From positions 1-64,000 of the forward strand of contig NZ_JOFT01000049.1 in assembly GCF_000725805.1 (NCBI RefSeq): a stretch of 64,000 nucleotides of DNA. Reading direction: 5' to 3'. This DNA is from Streptomyces xanthophaeus (lineage in GTDB: Bacteria > Actinomycetota > Actinomycetes > Streptomycetales > Streptomycetaceae). Both the position numbers and the translations under genes were made by a program. Below are positions 34,240 through 44,315 of this stretch, piece after piece; the first letter of the stretch is position 1, and each line of letters starts with the position of its first letter. The notes under the pieces were generated by a model. The model searched no databases and was not told the origin of the DNA. It saw only the letters and a list, made by a program, of their open reading frames with translations.

Positions 34240-35844
34240 TCAGCCGCTGACACCCCGGCCGAGTTCCCACAGCTGGAGGTCGGAGATGGCGTTGACGGAC
34301 CACTCCACTCCGGTGATCCCGTCGCGTGCGGCGACGTACTGCTTGCCCTGCCACAGGGGCAGGACGGGCACGTCCTCGGCGACGATGTCCTGCATCTCCG
34401 TGATCGCGGGGACGGCGACGTTACGGTCGACCGCGCGCCGGGATTCGGGGATGAGCTTGGTGCGCACCGTGTTGTTGGCGTACGGCGTGCCCAGGAAGTT
34501 GTCCTGCTCCAGGAACGGGGCGAGGAAGTTGTCGGCGTCCGGGTAGTCGGGGAACCAGCCGAGCCCGTAGGCGGCGTAGTCGCCCTTCTTCTGGGCGGGG
34601 CGGAAGTCGGCCCACTCGCCGCCCTGGACGGTGATGTCGAAGAGCCCGGTGGAGTTCAGCTGGGTCTTGAGGGCTTCGAACTCCATGGCGGTGCCGTCGC
34701 CGTAGTGGTCCTTGGTGTAGTTCAGCGTCAGCTTGACCGGGGTCTTGATCCCGGCGTCCTTCAGCAGGGCGGCGGCCTTGGCCGTATTGGCCTCGCCGTA
34801 CTTGTTGAAGAAGGAGTTGACGTGGCCGTTCACGGAGGTGGGGACCAGCGAGTACAGCGGCTGCGCGGACTTCCCGTAGACCTTGGAGATGATCGCGTTG
34901 CGGTCGACGGCGGCGGCGAGGGCCTGGCGCACGGCCTTGTCCTTGACGACCGGGGCGTCGGTGTTGAAGCCGATGTAGCGGATCTCCAGGCCGGGCATCG
35001 GGACGAGCTTGACGCCCTTGGGGGCCTTGGCTGCGAACTCGGTGATCTGGGCGGGCGACAGGGTGCGGGAGACCATGTGGATGGACCCGTCGGTGAGCGC
35101 CTTGCCCATGGCTGCGGAGTCGGCGTAGGTGCGCAGTTCGACCTTGTCGTTCTGGACCTTCAGGTCGCCCTTGTAGTTCGGGTTCTTGCTGAAGACGGCG
35201 CGGACGAGCTGGTTGTCCTTGACCTCCGCCTTCATCGTGTACGGGCCGGAGCCGTCGACGGAGAATCCCGCGCGGAGCTTCTTGGCGTCGTAGTCCTTCT
35301 CGCTGACGATGCCGGCGGCGGGGGTGGAGAGCTTGGACGGGAAGGTGGCGTCCGGGGTCTTCAGGTGGAAGACGACGGTGTCGGCGCCCTTGACCTCGAC
35401 GGTGTCGAGGGTGGAGAGCAGCGAGGAGGGGCCGTTCTCGTCCTTGATGCCGCGGACGCGGTCGATGGAGAACTTGACGTCCTTCGCGGTGAGCGGGTCG
35501 CCGCTGGCGAACTTCAGACCGGGGCGCAGGGTGCAGCGGTAGCTCTCGTTGCCGGCGTCGGTGAAGCGGCAGTCGGAGGCCGCTTCGGGGACGGGCTGGC
35601 CGCCGCCGCGCGGGGTGTGCATCAGCGTCTGGACGGTCTGGCGCAGGACGTTCCAGGCGCCGGCGTCGTAGGCGTAGGCGGGGTCGAAGGGGGCGGGAGC
35701 GTAGTCGGCTGCCTCGAACCGGTCGGTGGTCCCGACGACGATCGCTCCGGATCCCGCTCCTCCGCCGCTCGCGCTGCCGCATGCGGCCAGGGCGGGGGTG
35801 AGCAGTCCGGCCGCGGCCGTCAGCACCAGGGTCTTGCGGTTCAT
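34240..35844 (-). CDS. ABC transporter substrate-binding lipoprotein, family 5 (peptide type)
   Basis: A 534-residue paralogue of the downstream binding protein. MNRKTLVLTAAAGLLTPALA then AC is a lipoprotein signal. RCTLRPGLKFASGDPLTAKD is the family motif and SIDRVRGIKDENGPSSLLST closely parallels its neighbour, pointing to tandem duplication. The ATG at 35844 has AAGGGAG about 10 bases upstream. It is the first gene of the pair; the 568-bp region upstream should carry its promoter. Confidence 0.9.
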   Translation of the reverse strand: MNRKTLVLTAAAGLLTPALAACGSASGGGAGSGAIVVGTTDRFEAADYAPAPFDPAYAYDAGAWNVLRQTVQTLMHTPRGGGQPVPEAASDCRFTDAGNESYRCTLRPGLKFASGDPLTAKDVKFSIDRVRGIKDENGPSSLLSTLDTVEVKGADTVVFHLKTPDATFPSKLSTPAAGIVSEKDYDAKKLRAGFSVDGSGPYTMKAEVKDNQLVRAVFSKNPNYKGDLKVQNDKVELRTYADSAAMGKALTDGSIHMVSRTLSPAQITEFAAKAPKGVKLVPMPGLEIRYIGFNTDAPVVKDKAVRQALAAAVDRNAIISKVYGKSAQPLYSLVPTSVNGHVNSFFNKYGEANTAKAAALLKDAGIKTPVKLTLNYTKDHYGDGTAMEFEALKTQLNSTGLFDITVQGGEWADFRPAQKKGDYAAYGLGWFPDYPDADNFLAPFLEQDNFLGTPYANNTVRTKLIPESRRAVDRNVAVPAITEMQDIVAEDVPVLPLWQGKQYVAARDGITGVEWSVNAISDLQLWELGRGVSG

Positions 35845-36412
35845 GCTGGAAGTACTCCCTTGACCGGCACTTGCTCAAAGCGGCGTGAAGGGCACTTCGC
35901 GGCGTCGCCCGTTCAGGGCGGAACGATCGGGCCGGTGTTGTGACGATCGGTCCACGCGGTGCCGGGCACAGGGGTGTGTGTCCGGTACGGCTGAGGTGCG
36001 GCGCAGTGCCCGGCGTCGACACTAGTGGCCCGGGGCGGGATGGCTGGAACTGGCCGGACTTGGGGCGTAATCGCACGGTGATGGGCGCGGACTGGCTGTC
36101 CATGCGGAGGTCGCCGGAGATTCGGTCACGAGCTGATCAATGCGGACACAAGGGAACCGATCGGGGCCCTCGGACAGGTGTGTCGGGGCTCTGACGCGTG
36201 ACGAACGTCACCCGGGACAACCGCCCCGGAGAGGATGGAATTTCAGCCTCCGGGGCAGTTGGCGGAAGATCCTTCCGTGGGACCTCGATCCGGCGGGCGT
36301 TCCGTTCGGTACGGAGCGTGTACGGGGCATGCCGGACCGTGTCGGGCCGTGTCGGGCGTGCCGGCCGGCGCCGCCGTGCCGGCCGGTGTCGGGCCGTGCC
36401 GGGTGGGCGCGC
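35845..36412. other. Gene-free 568-bp region
   Basis: No convincing gene is seen. ACGATCGG is repeated at 35919-35926 and 35942-35949, close upstream of the peptide-binding gene. CCGTGTCGGG is repeated head to tail at 36337-36346 and 36347-36356, inside a degenerate GTGCCGG/GTGTCGG tract (about 36328-36404) next to the end of the HAD gene. The promoter for the minus-strand binding-protein genes should lie in the part nearest 35845. Confidence 0.6.
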
Positions 36413-37114
36413 TCAGTTCATCGAGGCGATCAGGGAGCGCAGGAACGGCAGGTCCACGTCCTCGAGCGAGCCGACGATGGTGCGCCCGGGGGCCGGCGGG
36501 ATCTGGCCGACGGAGGGGACGGCCACGACCCGGCAGCCGGCGGCCTCGGCGGCGGCCACGCCGGTGGCGGTGTCCTCGATGACCGCGCAGCGCGAGGGGT
36601 GCGCCCCGAGGGTGCGGGCGGCGAGCAGGTACGGGTCCGGGTGCGGCTTGGTGCGGAGCACCTCGTCCCCGGCGACCGTCATGGTGAAGCGGTCCCGGCC
36701 GAGGGTGAGCAGCACCTGGTCGATGACCCGGCGGTGGGAGGCGGAGACCAGGGCGGTGGGCACGTTGTGCCGGGCGAGCTCGGACAGCAGCCGCTCGGCG
36801 CCGGGCATGAGGGGCACCTGGTCGGCGATGCGCGCCTCGAAGCGCTCGTTGAGCAGGACGCTCAGCTCGCCGACGCTGATGTCCGCGCCGGTGGACTCGA
36901 TGAGGAAGGCCGCGCTGCGGGTCATGGGGCCGCCGACGACGATGTCCCTCCAGGATTCCTCGAGCCGGTGTCCGAGCTCTCTGAAGACCTCGGCCTCGAT
37001 CTCCCACCAGAATCCCTCGGTGTCGACGAGGGTGCCGTCCATGTCGAGGAGCACCGCCTGCAGGGCATGCCCGTCGGCCGTACGGGTCACGGGCGCGGGT
37101 ACGGTGCTGGTCAT
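36413..37114 (-). CDS. HAD-superfamily hydrolase (beta-phosphoglucomutase/phosphatase type)
   Basis: A 233-residue HAD enzyme. AVLLDMDGTLVDTEGFWWEI is motif I with nucleophile and acid aspartates. VSASHRRVID is motif II. TKPHPDPYLLAA carries the motif III Lys, and AVIEDTATGVAAAEAAG is motif IV. The helical cap between motifs I and II makes it subfamily I. Substrate unknown. The ATG at 37114 has AGAGAGGTG upstream. It follows metH on the same strand with a strong hairpin between. Confidence 0.88.
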   Translation of the reverse strand: MTSTVPAPVTRTADGHALQAVLLDMDGTLVDTEGFWWEIEAEVFRELGHRLEESWRDIVVGGPMTRSAAFLIESTGADISVGELSVLLNERFEARIADQVPLMPGAERLLSELARHNVPTALVSASHRRVIDQVLLTLGRDRFTMTVAGDEVLRTKPHPDPYLLAARTLGAHPSRCAVIEDTATGVAAAEAAGCRVVAVPSVGQIPPAPGRTIVGSLEDVDLPFLRSLIASMN

Positions 37115-37141
37115 CCGGCACACCTCTCTCTGGGGACGAGA

Positions 37142-37194
37142 AGGCCGGTCACCCAGCTCCACGGGGTATTCCCCGGGGAACAGGTGACCGGCCT
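37142..37194 (-). terminator. Strong hairpin between metH and the HAD gene
   Basis: AGGCCGGTCACC (37142-37153) pairs exactly with 37183-37194, and the loop contains a second stem GGGG-TATT-CCCC. It lies 33 bp past the metH stop and 28 bp before the HAD start. It may terminate metH or act as a structured leader. Confidence 0.7.
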
Positions 37195-37226
37195 GTATGG
37201 GACCGACAAGTGTACGTCGGTCCGCC

Positions 37227-40200
37227 TCAGCGTGCGTTGAAATACTTCGCTTCGGGGTGGTGAATCACGATCGCGTCCGTCGACTGCTCCGGGTGGAGCT
37301 GGAACTCCTCCGAGAGGTGGACGCCGATCCGCTCCGGCTGGAGGAGGTCGGCGATCTTCGCGCGGTCCTCCAGGTCGGGGCAGGCGCCGTAGCCGAGCGA
37401 GAAGCGGGCGCCGCGGTACTTGAGGTCGAACATGTCCTCCACCTTGGCGGGGTCCTCGCCGCCGAAGCCGAGCTCGGCGCGGACGCGTGCGTGCCAGTAC
37501 TCGGCCATGGCCTCGGCGAGCTGGACGGACAGCCCGTGCAGTTCGAGGTACTCGCGGTAGGAGTCGGACTCGAAGAGCTTGGCCGTGGCCTCGCCGATCT
37601 TCGAGCCGACGGTGACGACCTGGAGGCCGACCACGTCGGTCTCCCCCGACTCCTCGGGGCGGAAGAAGTCCGCGAGGCACAGGCGACGGCCGCGGCGCTG
37701 GCGCGGGAAGGTGAAGCGGGTCCGCTCGTTGCCGGCCTCGTCGAGGATGATCAGGTCCTCGCCCTTGGAGACGCAGGGGAAGTATCCGTAGACGACGGCG
37801 GCTTCGAGCAGGTTCTCGGTGTGCAGCTTGTCGAGGAGGCCGCGCAGCCGGGGCCGGCCCTCGGTCTCGACGAGCTCCTCGTACGTGGCCCCGCCCGCGC
37901 GGGCCTGCTTGAGTCCCCACTGGCCCTTGAACAGGGCGCCCTCGTCCAGCCAGGACGCGTAGTCCTTGAGCGGGATGCCCTTGACCACGCGGGTGCCCCA
38001 GAACGGCGGGGTGGGGACCGGGTTGTCGGTGGCCGTGTCGGAGCGGCCGCCCGGCTCCTCGGGCTCCTCCACCTGGAGGGCGGGGGTGTCCCGCTTGGCG
38101 ACACGGCGCTGCTTGAGCTCGGGGAGGGTGGCGCCGGGGACTCCGCGCTTGACGGCGATGAGGGCGTCCATCAGGCGCAGGCCCTCGAAGGCGTCGCGGG
38201 CGTAGCGGACCTCGCCCTCGTAGATCTCGTGGAGGTCCTGCTCGACGTAGGCGCGGGTGAGGGCGGCGCCGCCGAGGATCACCGGGTAGTCGGCCGCCAG
38301 CTTGCGCTGGTTGAGCTCCTCCAGGTTCTCCTTCATGATCACGGTCGACTTCACGAGGAGGCCGGACATGCCGATCACGTCGGCCTTGTTCTCCACCGCG
38401 GCTTCGAGGATCGCCGAGACCGGCTGCTTGATGCCGATGTTGACGACGTTGTAGCCGTTGTTGGACAGGATGATGTCGACGAGGTTCTTGCCGATGTCGA
38501 ACGGGAGCTGCATCTGGCCGGAGCCGAAGAGCTCGCCGACGACCTTCATGCCCTCCAGGAGGGTGTCGTTGACGATGTCGAGGGCGGGGCGGGTCTGGAG
38601 GGCCTCGTCGAGGTCGGCCTCCAGGCCGTTCTTCTCGCCGTCGATGATCCGGCGCTGCAGGCGCTCGTCCAGCGGCAGCGCGAGGAGTTCCTCGGCGCGG
38701 CCGGCCTTGAGGGACTTGGTGTTGACGCCCTCGAAGAGGGCCATCAGCTTCTGCAGCGGGTCGTAGCCCTCGGCTCGCCGGTCGTAGATCAGGTCCAGGG
38801 CGGTGGTGACCTGCTCGTCGTCGAAGCGGGCGATCGGCAGGATCTTGCTCGCGTGGACGATGGCCGAGTCCAGGCCCGCCTTGACGCACTCGTCGAGGAA
38901 GACGGAGTTCAGGAGCACGCGGGCGGCCGGGTTGAGGCCGAAGGAGATGTTCGACAGGCCGAGGGTGGTCTGCACGTCGGGGTGGCGGCGCTTGAGCTCG
39001 CGGATCGCCTCGATGGATGCCCCAGTTGCCGGTGAGGTCGTCGATGAGGCGTTCGGCAATGGCGACCTTGTGCTCGACGGTGCGGGCCTGGCCCTGTTCG
39101 TCGATGGTCAGCGCGATCAGTGCGGCGCCGTGCTCCTGGGCCAGCCGGGTGACCTTCGCGAAGCGGGACTCGGGTCCGTCGCCGTCCTCGTAGTTGACGG
39201 AGTTGATGACGGCGCGGCCGCCGAGCTTCTCCAGGCCCGCCTTGATGACCGGGACCTCGGTGGAGTCCAGGACGATCGGCAGGGTGGAGGCGGTCGCGAA
39301 GAGGCCTGCGAGCTGCTCCATGTCGGCGACGCCGTCGCGGCCCACGTAGTCCACGCACAGGTCGAGCATGTGCGCGCCCTCGCGGATCTGGTCGCGCGCC
39401 ATCTCCACGCAGTCGTCCCAGCGCGCTTCCAGCATGGCGTCGCGGAACTTCTTGGAGCCGTTGGCGTTGGTGCGCTCGCCGATCGCCATGTACGAGGTGT
39501 CCTGGCGGAAGGGCACGGTCTGGTAGAGCGAGGCCGCGCCGGGCTCGGCCTGCGGGTGGCGCTCGGTGATCTGGGCACCGCGCACGCGCTCCACGACCTT
39601 GCGCAGGTGCTCCGGGGTGGTACCGCAGCAGCCGCCGACCAGGGAGAGTCCGTACTCGCGGACGAAGGTCTCCTGGGCGTCGGCGAGCTCGTCGGCGGTC
39701 AGCGGGTAGTACGCGCCGTCCTTGGCCAGGATGGGCAGGCCGGCGTTGGGCATGCAGGAGAGCGGCAGCCGGGAGTGGCGCGCGAGGTAGCGCAGGTGCT
39801 CGCTCATCTCGGCGGGGCCGGTGGCGCAGTTCAGGCCGAGCATGTCGATGCCGAGGGGCTCCAGCGCCGTGACGGCCGCGCCGATCTCCGAGCCGAGCAG
39901 CATCGTGCCCGTGGTCTCGACCGTGACGGAGCAGATCAGCGGCACGGAGACGCCGTACGCGTCCATGGCGCGGCGGGCGCCGATGAGCGCGGACTTCGCC
40001 TGGAGGAGGTCCTGGGAGGTCTCCACCAGGAGGGCGTCGGCGCCGCCGGCGAGGAGGCCCTCGGCGTTGATCTGGTAGGCGTCGCGGAGGGTGTCGTAGC
40101 CGATGTGGCCGAGGGTGGGGAGCTTGGTGCCGGGGCCCATGGAGCCCAGGACCCAGCGCTGCTCGCCGGTGGAGGCGGTGACCTCGTCGGCGACCTCGCG

Positions 40201-40536
40201 GGCGATGCGGGCGGAGGCCTCGTTGAGCTCGAAGTTGCGGTCCGCGATGTCGTACTCGGCGAGGGCCGAGTAGTTTCCGCCGAACGTGTTGGTGGAGATG
40301 CAGTCGACGCCCGAAGCGAAGTAGGTCTCGTGCACCGAGCGGACGATGTCGGGGCGGGTGACGCTGAGGACCTCGTTGCACCCCTCGAGCTGCTGGAAGT
40401 CCTCCATGCTCGGGTCCTGCGCCTGGAGCATCGTCCCCATGGCCCCGTCGGCCACGACCACACGGGTGGCGAGCGCCTCTCGGAGGGCGTCGGCCCGGGT
40501 CTGGGTGTCTGCGGGCGGGTTCGGCAACGAGGCCAT
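37227..40536 (-). pseudogene. metH: Methionine synthase (cobalamin-dependent), frameshifted and deleted
   Basis: The first ~500 codons from 40536 give the homocysteine domain (DGAMGTMLQAQDPSMEDFQQ; zinc-site GLNCATGP and GGCCGTTP) and the start of the folate domain (IGERTNANGSKKF). After LIDDLTGNWG, near 39014-39022, the frame breaks and continues in another frame as SIEAIRELKRRHPDVQTTLG. Some 27 codons normally present are missing. A second, in-frame loss of about 40 codons near 38495-38502 joins GSGQMQLPF to DIGKNLVDIILSNNGYN. This removes the segment ending in the DVH of DxHxxG, including the cobalamin-ligating His. The C-terminal activation domain is otherwise intact to 37227. A sequencing or assembly fault is possible, but as read the enzyme cannot work. 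Confidence 0.85.
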
Positions 40537-40700
40537 GGTTATGCTCCCTGGGATGCGACGGCTGTCGGCTTTGCACCCCCTCCTATGTCAAGGGTGCACG
40601 CGGTCAGGGTAACCGCGCGGCCCGGGACCCGGATGGGTCGTCCCACGTGGCGGACGGCATTCTGTGGCGGGGGTTCACCTGGGGCTTCCGGTCGTCGACA

Positions 40701-40768
40701 GTGTCTCGAACACTTCCCCGCCCTCGCACGAGGTCGGCATCGACCGATACTGTTCAGCATTGTCGAAC
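40701..40768. promoter_or_regulatory. Candidate GylR sites upstream of gylR
   Basis: GCATTGTCGAAC at 40757-40768 is identical to a site upstream of glpF (41751-41762). Here it is part of GTTC-N9-GAAC (40752-40768). A second palindromic element, GTGTCTCGAACAC (40701-40713), shares TCGAACAC with the glpF site. These suggest autoregulation by GylR. Confidence 0.55.
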
Positions 40769-40803
40769 CGCATGAGTGAGCAAGGTCAGCAGGAGGCTGC
40801 GCG

Positions 40804-41571
40804 ATGGCACGGAACATCCAGTCGCTCGAACGAGCCGCTGCGATGCTGCGACTCCTGGCGGGCGGCGAGCGCCGCCTGGGGCTGTCGGACGTGGCTTCTT
40901 CCCTTGGCCTGGCCAAGGGCACGGCCCACGGCATCCTGCGCACCCTCCAGGCGGAGGGTTTCGTGGAGCAGGACCCGGCCTCCGGGCGCTACCAGCTCGG
41001 CGCGGAACTGCTGCGCCTGGGCAACAGCTACCTCGACGTGCACGAGCTGCGCGCCCGCGCCCTCGTCTGGACGGACGACCTGGCCCGGGCGAGCGGCGAG
41101 AGCGTGTACGTGGGCGTCCTGCACAAGAGCGGGGTGCTGATCATGCACCACGTGTTCCGGCCCGACGACAGCCGCCAGGTGCTGGAGGTCGGGGCCATGC
41201 AGCCGCTGCACTCCACCGCGCTGGGCAAGGTGATCTCCGCGTACGACCCGGTGGCGCACACCCAGGTCCTGGAGGTGGAGCGCGAGGCGTTCACCCCGCG
41301 GACGGTCACCGATGCCGCCGGCTTCGAGGACGTGCTGGCCCTGACCCGCGCGCGCGGCTGGGCCAGTGACGTCGAGGAGACCTGGGACGGCATCGCCTCG
41401 GTGGCCGCACCCATCCACGACCGGCGGCGGATGCCGGTCGGCGCGGTGGCGGTGGCGGGCGCCGTGGAGCGGGTCTGCGGGGAGCCGGGAGAGCCCCGTG
41501 CTGCCCTCGTGGCGTCCGTGCGGGACTGTGCGCGCGCTGTTTCACGCGATCTCGGCGCGGGCCGGTTCTGA
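40804..41571 (+). CDS. gylR: IclR-family glycerol operon regulator GylR
   Basis: A 255-residue IclR regulator. The winged HTH is at residues 5-65 (LGLSDVASSLGLAKGTAHGI, then LRTLQAEGFVEQD), and the C-terminal effector-binding domain covers 75-250 (ALGKVISAYDP; GIASVAAPIHD). It precedes glpF-glpK-glpD on the same strand, as in the S. coelicolor gyl operon, where GylR represses glycerol use and its own gene. AGGAGG lies seven bases before the ATG. It is divergent from metH. Confidence 0.93.
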   Translation: MARNIQSLERAAAMLRLLAGGERRLGLSDVASSLGLAKGTAHGILRTLQAEGFVEQDPASGRYQLGAELLRLGNSYLDVHELRARALVWTDDLARASGESVYVGVLHKSGVLIMHHVFRPDDSRQVLEVGAMQPLHSTALGKVISAYDPVAHTQVLEVEREAFTPRTVTDAAGFEDVLALTRARGWASDVEETWDGIASVAAPIHDRRRMPVGAVAVAGAVERVCGEPGEPRAALVASVRDCARAVSRDLGAGRF

Positions 41572-41750
41572 CCCCCTTGTAGGCCCTTCTCGGCCACACC
41601 CTGGGCACCTTCTGCCCTCTTTTCGCCATATCGCGACCGTGTGATGGCTGGTTTCGTTCGATCCTCCGTGGTGGTAACGATCCGACACTTTGACCTGGTC
41701 GACCCTTGACGCGTTCTTCACTTGGGCGGAAAACTGCCGTTCATCGGTCG

Positions 41751-41764
41751 GCATTGTCGAACAC
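41751..41764. promoter_or_regulatory. Candidate GylR operator before glpF
   Basis: GCATTGTCGAACAC shares its first 12 bases exactly with a site upstream of gylR. It lies 123 bp before the glpF start, in a 315-bp gene-free gap (41572-41886) that should hold the operon promoter. No terminator is seen after gylR, so some read-through is possible. Confidence 0.55.
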
Positions 41765-41886
41765 CTACCGGCAATACGCGCTAAGGTGTGGCAAGGCCAA
41801 GGACCGGTGCAGCACTCACCGAGTGCGCGGAACCACCGGAGGGACCCGGTTTCCGCCCACCCCTGGACGTACGTAAGGAGTCGCGG

Positions 41887-42669
41887 GTGTCCAGCTCCGA
41901 CATCTTCATCGGCGAGACCATCGGTACCGCCCTGCTCACCCTGCTCGGTGGTGGCGTGTGCGCCGCCGTGACCCTCAAGAGCTCCAAGGCCCGCAATGCG
42001 GGCTGGCTCGCGATCACCTTCGGCTGGGGTTTCGCCGTCCTGATCGCCGCCTACGTCTCGGCCCCCCTCTCCGGCGCCCACCTCAACCCGGCCGTCACCG
42101 TCGGCATCGCCGTCAAGACCGGCGAGTGGGGTGACGTGCCCGTCTACTTCGCCGGCCAGCTGCTGGGCGCCATGCTCGGCGCGGTCCTGATGTGGGTCAC
42201 CTACTACGGCCAGTTCCGAGTGCACCTGTCCGACCCGGAGCACATCAAGGACGCCACGCTCGGCCCGGAGGACCCGCACCCGCACGACCAGGCGGGCCCC
42301 GTGCTCGGCGTCTTCTCCACGGGCCCCGAGATCCGCAACGTGGTGCAGAACCTGGCCACCGAGATCATCGGCACGGCCGTCCTGATCCTGGCGATCCTCA
42401 CCCAGGGCCTCCAGGACAACGGCAAGGGCCTCGGCGTCATCGGCGTCCTGATCACCTCCTTCGTCGTCGTCGGCATCGGCCTCTCTCTCGGCGGCCCGAC
42501 CGGCTACGCCATCAACCCGGTCCGCGACCTCGGTCCGCGCATCGTGCACGCCCTGCTCCCGCTGCCCAACAAGGGCGGCTCCGACTGGGGATACTCCTGG
42601 ATCCCGGTCGTCGGCCCGCTCGTCGGTGCCGTCATCGCCGGCGGTCTGTACAACATCGCGTTCGCCTGA
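41887..42669 (+). CDS. glpF: Glycerol facilitator (aquaglyceroporin)
   Basis: A 260-residue MIP-family channel with six TM helices and two half-helix pore loops. The first loop is HLNPAVTVG. The second is [13 protein letters not shown], an NPV instead of the usual NPA, followed by the Asp that marks glycerol-conducting members. It lets glycerol into the cell for GlpK. The GTG at 41887 has AAGGAG six bases upstream. It is the first structural gene of the glycerol operon. Confidence 0.93.
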   Translation: MSSSDIFIGETIGTALLTLLGGGVCAAVTLKSSKARNAGWLAITFGWGFAVLIAAYVSAPLSGAHLNPAVTVGIAVKTGEWGDVPVYFAGQLLGAMLGAVLMWVTYYGQFRVHLSDPEHIKDATLGPEDPHPHDQAGPVLGVFSTGPEIRNVVQNLATEIIGTAVLILAILTQGLQDNGKGLGVIGVLITSFVVVGIGLSLGGPTGYAINPVRDLGPRIVHALLPLPNKGGSDWGYSWIPVVGPLVGAVIAGGLYNIAFA

Positions 42670-42748
42670 TCAGCATTTGCAGCGCTCGTAAGATCCGCAC
42701 CGCACTCCTGATTCCGCCTACTCACCAGACCTGCCAGGAGCAGCCATC

Positions 42749-44275
42749 ATGACCAGCAGCACCGGCCCCTTCATCGCCGCGATCGACCAGGGCACCACCT
42801 CCTCCCGCTGCATCGTCTTCGACCGCGACGGCCGCATCGTCGCCGTCGACCAGAAGGAGCACGAGCAGATCTTCCCGAAGCCGGGCTGGGTCGAGCACGA
42901 CGCCACCGAGATCTGGACCAACGTCCAGGAGGTCGTCGCCGGCGCCATCGCCAAGGCCGAGATCACCGCCGCCGACGTCAAGGCCGTCGGCATCACCAAC
43001 CAGCGCGAGACCACCCTCCTGTGGGACCGCCACACCGGCGAGCCCGTGCACAACGCGCTCGTCTGGCAGGACACCCGCACCGACGCCCTGTGCAAGGAGC
43101 TCGGCCGCAACGTCGGCCAGGACCGCTTCCGCCGCGAGACCGGCCTGCCGCTGGCGAGCTACTTCGCCGGCCCGAAGATCCGCTGGATGCTCGACAACGT
43201 CGAGGGTCTGCGCGAGCGCGCCGAGGCGGGCGACATCCTCTTCGGCACCATGGACTCGTGGGTCATCTGGAACCTCACGGGCGGCGCCGAGGGCGGCGTG
43301 CACGTCACCGACGTCACCAACGCCTCGCGCACCATGCTGATGAACCTGCACACCCTGGCCTGGGACGACAAGATCGCCGAGTCCATGGGCGTCCCGCTCA
43401 ACGTCCTCCCCGAGATCAGGTCCTCCGCCGAGGTCTACGGCCACGTCAAGGAAGGCGTCCTCGCCGGCGTCCCGGTCGCCTCGGCGCTCGGTGACCAGCA
43501 GGCCGCCCTCTTCGGCCAGACCTGCTTCGCCGAGGGCGAGGCGAAGTCCACCTACGGCACCGGCACGTTCATGCTCATGAACACCGGCGACAAGATCATC
43601 AACTCCTACAGCGGCCTGCTGACCACGGTCGGCTACCAGATCGGCGACCAGAAGCCGGTCTACGCGCTGGAAGGCTCCATCGCCGTCACCGGCTCGCTCG
43701 TCCAGTGGATGCGCGACCAGATGGGCCTGATCAAGTCCGCCGCCGAGATCGAGACGCTCGCCTCCTCGGTCGAGGACAACGGCGGCGCCTACTTCGTGCC
43801 GGCCTTCTCCGGCCTGTTCGCCCCGTACTGGCGCTCCGACGCCCGCGGTGTGATCGCCGGCCTCACCCGGTACGTCACCAAGGCGCACATCGCCCGTGCC
43901 GTCCTGGAGGCCACCGCCTGGCAGACCCGCGAGATCACCGACGCCATGACCAAGGACTCGGGCGTCGAGCTCGCGGCCCTCAAGGTCGACGGCGGCATGA
44001 CCTCCAACAACCTGCTGATGCAGACGCTCTCGGACTTCCTGGACGCCCCCGTGGTGCGCCCGATGGTCGCCGAGACCACCTGTCTCGGCGCCGCCTACGC
44101 CGCCGGCCTGGCCGTCGGCTTCTGGCCCGACACCGACGCCCTGCGCGCCAACTGGCGCCGCGCGGCGGAGTGGACCCCGCGGATGCCCGCCGAGCAGCGG
44201 GACCGCGAGTACAAGAGCTGGCTCAAGGCCGTGGAGCGTTCCATGGGCTGGGTCGACGACGAAGACGCCAGCTGA
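42749..44275 (+). CDS. glpK: Glycerol kinase
   Basis: A 508-residue FGGY kinase that phosphorylates glycerol to glycerol 3-phosphate with [23 protein letters not shown] is the phosphate-1 loop. [20 protein letters not shown] and VWQDTRT are the substrate-binding motifs. [20 protein letters not shown] is a signature segment, and [20 protein letters not shown] is the adenosine motif. Full length. The ATG has CAGGAG upstream, 79 bp after glpF. Confidence 0.96.
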   Translation: MTSSTGPFIAAIDQGTTSSRCIVFDRDGRIVAVDQKEHEQIFPKPGWVEHDATEIWTNVQEVVAGAIAKAEITAADVKAVGITNQRETTLLWDRHTGEPVHNALVWQDTRTDALCKELGRNVGQDRFRRETGLPLASYFAGPKIRWMLDNVEGLRERAEAGDILFGTMDSWVIWNLTGGAEGGVHVTDVTNASRTMLMNLHTLAWDDKIAESMGVPLNVLPEIRSSAEVYGHVKEGVLAGVPVASALGDQQAALFGQTCFAEGEAKSTYGTGTFMLMNTGDKIINSYSGLLTTVGYQIGDQKPVYALEGSIAVTGSLVQWMRDQMGLIKSAAEIETLASSVEDNGGAYFVPAFSGLFAPYWRSDARGVIAGLTRYVTKAHIARAVLEATAWQTREITDAMTKDSGVELAALKVDGGMTSNNLLMQTLSDFLDAPVVRPMVAETTCLGAAYAAGLAVGFWPDTDALRANWRRAAEWTPRMPAEQRDREYKSWLKAVERSMGWVDDEDAS

Positions 44276-44315
44276 CCGCACCAGCTGAGTCAATCGACGA
44301 GGAGCTAAGAGAGAT

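Noticed and set aside
35845..36412. Short open frames in the gap upstream of the peptide-binding genes.
   Set aside because: None has a ribosome site or protein-like composition; repeats of GTGTCGG explain the open frames.
37111..39013. The open continuation of the N-terminal metH frame past the break as a genuine C-terminus.
   Set aside because: After GNWG it turns Arg/Pro-rich, while the true MetH sequence continues in another frame.
40537..40803. A cobalamin or SAM riboswitch before metH.
   Set aside because: No B12-box or SAM-switch core could be found; only a weak GCACCC/GGGTGC stem and a TTGACA-like hexamer are seen.
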